Of a stretch of 64,000 nucleotides of DNA, positions 57,264 through 64,000 are shown one piece after another. Under the pieces are notes generated by a model, which was not told the origin of the DNA, ran no database searches, and was given only the letters and a program-made list of their open reading frames with translations. Origin of the DNA: Echria macrotheca (lineage: Eukaryota > Ascomycota > Sordariomycetes > Sordariales > Schizotheciaceae); assembly GCA_030411725.1 (NCBI GenBank), contig MU839832.1:186001-250000 (forward strand). The letters run 5' to 3'. Made by a program: the position numbers and the translations under genes. The number at the start of each line of letters is the position of its first letter. Position 1 is the first letter of the stretch.

Positions 57264-60200
57264 TTTTTTTCTTCTTTGCTTTGTTTGTTTCGACTGCGGG
57301 GTTTTTGTCTGTAATCGAGAAGTCTTCTGGGATTATGTATTTTCTGTGGCTGTGCGGGTGCACGACTTTCAGGTTTTGCTTGGTTGTGTCACTGAGCTGT
57401 TGATAACCTCAACTTTGATAAACTTTTTCTGATGATGAGGTTCAAGGTTTCACTGAATCCCGACATGCGATTGGTAGAAATTCACAACGCCTCAGGGTTC
57501 AGCTTTTTTTTTTTCTGGGGCCGCTGTAAAATCTGCCCCGCGCCGTTACGGATAGCCTATCGCGCTATCTACCCCGCTAGAACTCCATCTTATCGACTTC
57601 TACAAGTTGGCCGTCAAAGTGCCACCATCCTCGGTGGCGACCTTTTTCGAATAAAAATATCCCGTGTCCCTGCCCAAGTAGGTACGATGAGAGCACAAGA
57701 CAAGAACCTTGGAAAGACTATTCCCGGACGTGGCTGGAATGTGCCGGCTTCCATGGCCGCATCAACGGGTCAACGAGAAGACACACACACCCAGATGTAA
57801 GGTCGACCCCTGAACGGTGAGCTGTTGGTTCCAAGAGTCGCCGTGTGTGTGGCATGGAAGTCGTCATTCGCTACACACACAATAACTACAAAACCGGCAA
57901 GTATCGACTAGTAGGTAGCATAAAGATTAAATGATAACACATGACATATTTTCTCCCAGCTTGTCTATTTGGCTTGCTAGGTAGGGTGGCAGGGTACGTG
58001 TTCTTGTGGCCGCAACCTCTGCGATGTGTTCTTACAAACCCATGTGAATTGGCGCCAGCCCTACCGTACATACCGCGGGCCCTCTGGTTGGCCTCCGTTT
58101 GGGTGACTCACCCAATGGACGTTACGATCTATGAACAAAAAGGTCGGGCGGCAGATTTGGGCCAACGACACGGTGATCCATCACGACGGTAGCTACGGGG
58201 CGGACATCACATCTCCCATTGGCGAGAGCGGATGATTGGGAGCGCGGTTGCGAGTTCATCGCATGCACGTTTGTTACACGCGGGATTGTTGGAAAGGGGG
58301 ATGGGGTGCATAGAAAAAGCGCGCGGTAAAACCCAGAACGGTTGGTCAGGTTCATTGGACGAAGACACCACCACGACGGTCGACATGCCAAAACAGAGGA
58401 TTCATCAGCATCGCCACGGATTCGTCAACAATCTGGAACAATCTACCAAGGCACTCCAAAGCAACTACCGGTGGCGCTTTCGGGTGTTGCCCGCGCAGAG
58501 AATGTTTTGGAGGTGAGCCAACGAACCTAAACCTCTGACACATATACATCATTTGCATGTCTCGATGAGACGCACAGGTCGCACCGACAACAAGGGAAGC
58601 AAGAGAGCTATCGAGTCCCAGTGTCGTCATCAATCTGATATGTCGTGTGTCTGATGCGCCCAGTCCGAGCAGCTTGTAGTTCTAGCCGTGTTCCCGGAAC
58701 GGAAGAGTTGGGCAATCCCGTGATGCGTCCAATGTCTAGGGCAATCTCTAACCTGAAACACAACCCAATCGCGTGAGTCGCGTTCGAGCATTGAATCGAC
58801 ATATACGCGACCGCATACTTAATACGTGCACTTGGACAACACCGAGAGCGGCGCTGCGCTGCTGCAGTGAATATGTATCTCTGTACTTGTGTCGACGGAA
58901 TACGGGCTTGGTCTCAGTCCTTTGAAATTACCAGAACCCCGTGTTGGAAAAGAGCCGGCCCGCTGCCTTTTTACACAAGAGCACGACCTTAGAGAAAGTT
59001 ACATGGCCTCGGGAGAAACGGCTAGCTGTTTCCAGTAGACAGGAAAATCCGATCAAGGTTCTGGCGGGATGTGATGCCGTGCCGCGTCCAAGCAGAGAGG
59101 GAGATCCTCACCGACGCGATCTTGGACGCGCGGGGAATTGGAAAGGAGGTCCAAGGAGCAACACACTGCTGCTGCTTGAGTGCGCACCGTGAAAAATCCT
59201 CCGAGTCCGTGCCCCTGCAACTTTTCTCAACGTTGCAAATATCGACCGTTCGACCCGAGCGGTGCACGCACGCACGGGCTTGGCCGTGAGTCGTTGTCAA
59301 CCGTAGAAGCGCGGAAATCGGTCTGCACAACACGAGTTGAATATTCGAGTCAGAAGAATGGGGACAGTTACAGAGGATGTTGCAGCTCGAATGTCTTGAA
59401 AAGCCGGGAGAGAAAACTATACACCGACATTCTGTTGACGCTCAGCTGCCGCCGGGTATGGCATTCCGAACAGTGTGTGTGTGTGTGTGCGTGTGTGCAT
59501 TTACACGCCATCCCGCCTTCATCCCACATCCAAAGCAGCCAAACCAGGCAAAGCTCGACCGTTGACGGTACATCGTCCCAAAAATTCAACGAGGGGAGAG
59601 AAACTTTCAGGCACGACAGGTCGGGCCGGATTTGCAACCTGCAGATGCTTCCCTCCTTGTGGAGTGTAGGGGGACAACTTTCCTGGGTCAGCCTCCATAC
59701 GGTGTGTGGTGGTAAGGGGAAAAAAGAGGAGGAGGAGCTCGGCTCCATCCCATCCTCGTGTCTATGGACTCCCCCCCTTTTCGGTTTTTCCCCGTCGCAG
59801 GAGCCTCTTCATAACACGGCATGCCTGTCAATACTACCTATCAACTTGACACTTGACTGGCGGTTTCTGTCAGTGTTGATACCGCCACAGAAAAAGGCTC
59901 AGTTAGACGTAAATGGCACGGCTGTCGCATGTTGAAATTAACAACGCCTCTGTTAATCCCTATCGCCGCCAGACAATCCGTGGAGTAGCGAGCGCACTGG
60001 CAGCCCGTCGGCAAGGTTCGAGCCGTGCCCTCGGCCTACCTAGGTAGGTAGTACGGAGGCAATATGGTTGATTATCCTCTGCATGGCCTGGCACCGACAG
60101 ACCAGAACCATATGCGGAATGGCCGTTGATGGGCATGTGGACCTCGTGGCGACTCGTCTCCCATCGAAGGGTCTTCAACAACTAAAACTCTGGGTCGTCT

Positions 60201-62361
60201 CGACCATAGAGATGAAGCGCAGAGTGTCGAGTAGCAACGGTGGGATATAAATGGAAACGCGCGACGAGCCTAGGGCTCGAGATCAATTTATTTACAATGG
60301 TTACCCATCCCTCGGGCGGCCGAGGAAGCCACTGCTGGAACGGTAGTTTCCCGAGGGTGCGATGCTCCGTACCCATCGATTAAAACCGGTGGTGACCCCT
60401 CCGAGACGGGATTTTTCACGATGTGGAATATCCCCGAGCGGTCTGGCCTTCTGTGAGGAGAAAAGTTTCCCGAGGGCAGCCGCTAGCGTCTTGGGATGTC
60501 ACAGACCGGACGAGGATGCGATATGACGGTTCCGCGTGTGTGTGCGCACATGATGATAGCCGTGAGATTCGCGATAGGTAGGTAGTTGTGAGCGCGGACA
60601 CGGGACGACATGGAGGGGTAGTGACGGACGGATCCCCGCCGTCAAGGTCAAGCCACCAAGAAGTCGCACGATCGACGACCCGGATCTCGAAGCTTCTTGA
60701 CGGCTGCAGCACAGGCACAATACCGCAAGAGCTGGGTGAGGACGAGGCTATTCGGCTATGTTTGCTCGCAACGGGTGCGGCAACGGCATCGAATCGAGAA
60801 AGCAGCAGCTTGGACCAGACGAAGTGCGGTGCCAAAAGGTGTGGTGGTGCCGTCGGTTGATTCGCCCCCCTGGCTGCAGCGCAGGCGAGTTTCAGGCGAC
60901 ACTGATGGCAGCCAGGGTCCGCAAAGGTTGTCTGCAAGTGTGGGCGAGCAGGGGTGTTAGGAAACGACGGGCTCCGCATGGCAGCCAATCACAGCCCGGG
61001 ACTCGTTCAACCTAAAACAACCAGAGAGCTTAATGCCTTCCCCTGCGACCCCTTCTGGCCGTAAAGTAAAATATTGAACTTTTGGCTGGCCAGCAGGCCT
61101 TCGCACCAGCGACCTTGGGGGGGCGTAGCAGCCAAACTCCAAGCAGCAGCCAAGCCTTGCTGCCTCTCGCTCTGCCCCTCGCCAGCGACAGTCTGCTCCG
61201 CTCGGGGCTCCACGACGCTGATGCTCAAACAGCAGACCAGAGAACCACTCGCAACGAGCTCCCACTGGGCTGACACCCGTGACCGGCGACCAGGGACAGA
61301 CACACGTAGCCACAGACCTCACACACGTCGTGCATCACTGTCCCTCCCTCCGTCGTCCCCTTTCATAACCCAGCTTGCCCCGGTTGAGGCCCCTTCGGAT
61401 TGGTGACCCCCCCTAAAAGATCCCTCCGCCCACCGACGTCCAAGTAACCCCTCCTCATTTTTCCTACACCTTTATACCTACCTACCTCCATCCTCTCCTC
61501 CCTCTCCGTCCTCTCTCTCGACTTTTCGTCAAGTCTCTCGCTTTACCCCGTCCTTGATTCTCGGTGGTCCCCGGACAATCGTTGCTTCGGTCTCGGCATT
61601 CGTCCTTCCTGCTCTGCCGAACGCCGTGCGAGTTGAATCGCATCTTCCTCCCATTCGCCCACCTTGCCAGCTGGTAGTGCCCGGACCGTTGGGGTGACAC
61701 GAACCGCTCGTTCCAGCGCATCGCAAGAAACGCATTGCGCACGCACATACAGGCCGAGAAGAAGTGGGAAATCCGGAGGAGAGAAAAAGAGGAAGCGCAG
61801 AGCAAATCGGCGACTCGATCAGGCCAAGAAAGAGTGACAGGAGGTGATCGGCCGGCATCGAATTCCTTCAGGCGTGGGCCAATCCAGCAAGCGCCCGCCT
61901 GTCGCTAAAATCCCAGCGTCGACCAATATTTGGCGCGCGAGTCTGGAGTTACCCTTTTTGCCAGGCAGTTGCCAAAAGCAGAAAGGCGCAACGTACAGTG
62001 CCCTTTGTGCAGCGAACAGAGGATTTTTTCTGGGGGAAGCGCCCGGGCTGCCAGACTTAGCCTCGACAAAAACCACAGGCTAGCGGGCCACATAACTATC
62101 GACGTGTGTCGCAGAAGACCGCAGCAGCTGAGACTCGAGTCTCTGTCAGTCGACTCGAATCCGAACCGAGGGTTTCAAGATCGACGACTATATTGCGCAT
62201 CGCCGCCCGCCGTCTCTCCGTCGGTTCGACTTTTAGCGGATTGGCGTCGTCAATTTTGCGGCCGACCTGCCCCCCCAATTTCCAGGCAGCGTGCTCGCGC
62301 CAGCGCCCGGGATTCATTTACGAGACAACCACCCCTCGAACGCCGACGCAACACCATCATT
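57264..62361. other. Gene-free region upstream of the last gene
   Basis: These 5.1 kb contain no frame with family resemblance on either strand; the longest chance frames are about 190-250 codons. It holds a (GT)n microsatellite near 59473-59497 and a perfect 14-bp palindrome CCTACCTAGGTAGG at 60035-60048. From 61,440 the DNA is CT-rich, a usual feature near fungal transcription starts, so the last ~900 nt are probably 5' leader. Confidence 0.45.
59473..59497. repeat. GT dinucleotide microsatellite
   Basis: About twelve GT units are visible, interrupted once by GC. Confidence 0.85.
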
Positions 62362-63886
62362 ATGAGTACTGCAATTGCCATGGCCCCGTCACCGGCTCCC
62401 CACGAACGACCCTCGTTTGACAAGGTGCTCTCAGCACCTGCGCCGACGTCTACTGCATCGCCATCATCGCAACGAAGCGCAGCCGTACCACCACCACCGC
62501 CGCCCCCAGCCTCGGCTACGCCGAATGCGCCAACTCCGCGATCCGGCAGCAAAAGCCCCCGAGGGCTGGGTGCGACGGGCGCGCACAAATCTTCTCCCCC
62601 TAGCGCGTAAGCAATCTCTTCTCTGATCTCATTGATTCGAGACACATACCCACAATGTTGCCGTCGCTTCCTTCTGCTGGACCCTGACTAATCAACTTCT
62701 GACTACCTGTAGTGCGAGAAGTGCTGGCGGACCGCCCCAGATTATCGTCAAAAAAGAGCCCGGGTCGCCAGACCTTCCAACTGCCCGCCACCGGCCTAGG
62801 AGGCTAGATCTCTCCAAAGGCGCCCTCCCCAGTGCCGGCACGCCCGGCACGGCTAGAGGTCCGCTGACGGCGCGCGAGGGCCTCGGGATTCAGGAAGTAG
62901 GCCTGGCCTGTTTATCACCCGGTTTTGTTACGCAGGATCCAGTAATGAAGGAGCAGCTGCAGCGTAGTATGAGCGTTAGAGAACACCAGAGACAGATCAT
63001 AGAGCAAAGGCTGCAGCAGCAGTCGGCAAAAGGCGACGGCCCCGACCACTCCAAGGACAACGGATTCATGGCCAAGACGCCAGGCTTTGCGCGAAAGCGC
63101 GGTGCGCCGCCGGGATTGAGCATCGTCGCGCCGTCGCACGAGCAATTCGCCAACGAGCGGGTAATCCAGTCAGCGCCTCTCGGACAGACGTTTACGGGAC
63201 GACATCAACCACTTACCAGGCACATCACCAACCAGCCGTCCAATCTTTCCAGCACATCACATATCCACCACGTTCCCGCAAATCAGACGCTAAACCGCCT
63301 GCCTCCGATCAGCGACGTCTTCGGGCAGAACCTGTCGGGCCACCCAGAGTCGAGCGGCCACAGCCTGTATGCCAGCCAGAGCCGGCAACCGCTCGCGTCG
63401 CCACACCACCCGCACCACTCGCAACAAGGACCTCCGCCACCGCCTCCGGCGCAGCCGACACCGGGCGGGCGGCCAAGAGAATACAAATCGGCAGAGGAAG
63501 CCCAGGCCGAGCTGGCGGCCGGCCGGCCAGAATTGCTCCCGAAGTTAGTACACTATGGAGGCGCGGGGGGAGGCCCGCACCAGCCCCCGACCCCGCCGTC
63601 TCCCGGCGGGGGGATGGGCGGCTCGGCGGCGCAGAACCACCGACCAAGTATGATGATGGCTGACGCGGGACGAAGCGCCAGCAAGCGGAAACGAACCGAG
63701 TACGAGGAGGGCGGCAGTCCGCCGCTCGGAAACGGCCGGTCGTCGACGAGGAGGGGCGGGCCCGCGGGGCTGTTTCTGGGCGAGTCGGGCGGCGGCGGGC
63801 GGGATTGGAGTCCCGAGACGGAGCGGGCCAAGAAGGAGGAGTTTTTGAGGTTATGCGAGCGCGCTTGGGAGTTGTTGCGGTCGTGA
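62362..63886 (+). CDS. Uncharacterised Pro/Ser-rich fungal protein
   Basis: I do not recognise a named family. Two exons (62362-62606, 62713-63886, intron of 106 nt) give 472 aa. Most of it is low in complexity (PPPPPPPAS, HHPHHSQQGPPPPPPAQP). Several islands look constrained: IIVKKEPGSPDLP, then a short basic coiled segment MSVREHQRQIIEQRL, then GAPPGLSIVAPSHEQFANE. Further on are RVIQSAPLGQTFTGRHQP, LPPISDVF, a second island ELLPKLVHYGG, and KRKRTEYEEG (likely nuclear signal). The protein ends in EEFLRLCERAWELLRS, a predicted helix. This pattern of short motifs in disorder fits a transcriptional or cell-cycle regulator, but that is inference. The frame is open about 144 codons upstream without an ATG. 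Confidence 0.75.
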
Positions 63887-63927
63887 CGGTCGGGTTGATG
63901 TCCGGTGGTTTTTATGATGATGACTAG

Positions 63928-63953
63928 GCGGCGGCGGCGGCGGCGGGCGGCGG
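63928..63953. repeat. CGG trinucleotide repeat in the 3' flank of the last gene
   Basis: About eight GCG/CGG units lie just after the stop codon and may be in the 3' UTR. Confidence 0.8.
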
Positions 63954-64000
63954 CTTGGTGATTTGGGTTTTTTGGTTGTGTCTGTATGTCTTTTTCTCTC

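Noticed and set aside
59180..59935. 251-codon + strand frame in the 5-kb gene-free region
   Set aside because: Part of it translates a GT microsatellite and the rest has no family resemblance.
60015..60024. GGTTCGAGCC, a match to the tRNA B-box
   Set aside because: The flanking bases do not form a T-arm stem and no A-box or acceptor stem is found at the right distance.
60416..60988. 190-codon - strand frame upstream of the last gene
   Set aside because: There is no motif, no neighbouring exons and an unremarkable composition.
1..64000. CRISPR arrays, operons, ribosome-binding sites and attachment sites
   Set aside because: The DNA is a fungal nuclear sequence with spliceosomal introns; no such bacterial features are seen or expected.

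Overview
The window is nuclear DNA from a filamentous ascomycete, most likely a Sordariomycete and possibly Chaetomiaceae-like. The placement is inferred from GC-rich coding sequence, short spliceosomal introns (about 44-156 nt, GTRAGT-type donors, CTAAC/CTGAC-type branch sites) and the gene content: a LaeA-like methyltransferase, a yapsin-like GPI protease, a Ste11 MAPKKK and a DUF1770 protein. No alignment or database search was possible. Splice sites were chosen by reading-frame continuity and remembered family motifs; the exon lengths of every multi-exon model that lies entirely inside the window sum to a whole number of codons.

Layout. From 0 to 8 kb lie glycyl-tRNA synthetase (partial, -), head-to-head with the ribosome-biogenesis factor RPF1 (+), then a triose-phosphate-translocator-family transporter (-) head-to-head with a nucleotide-sugar 4,6-dehydratase (+). 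From 8 to 12.9 kb no gene is visible; the stretch holds a 230-bp Tc1/mariner-like MITE. From 12.9 to 28.4 kb come a LaeA-like methyltransferase (+), VPS18 (+), a PH-like/LRR protein (-) and the MAPKKK STE11 (+). From 29 to 38 kb come a divergent V-ATPase subunit c paralogue (-), a GPI-anchored aspartic protease (+), an HTD2-like hot-dog dehydratase (-) and prephenate dehydratase (-). From 38.7 to 57.3 kb the genes are dense and mostly housekeeping: eRF1 (-), DUF1770 (+), a WHIM1-type chromatin protein (-), ribosomal protein uL2 (+), adenosine kinase (+), an EST1/SMG7-like NMD factor (-), a C2H2 zinc-finger protein (+), BUD31 (-), complex I subunit NDUFA6/B14 (+) and RPC19/AC19 (-). From 57.3 to 62.4 kb no gene is visible, and the window ends with a conserved-looking but unassigned Pro/Ser-rich protein (+).

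Many genes serve translation, RNA processing or ribosome supply (GRS1, RPF1, eRF1, uL2, EST1-like, BUD31, RPC19). They are intermixed with others and often arranged as head-to-head pairs sharing a promoter. I see no biosynthetic cluster, CRISPR array, tRNA or rRNA gene. The most interesting items are the extra V-ATPase c-ring paralogue, the MITE, two possible alternative-start mitochondrial isoforms (GlyRS and adenosine kinase), a probable GC-AG intron in RPF1, and an in-frame, stop-free intron in RPC19.
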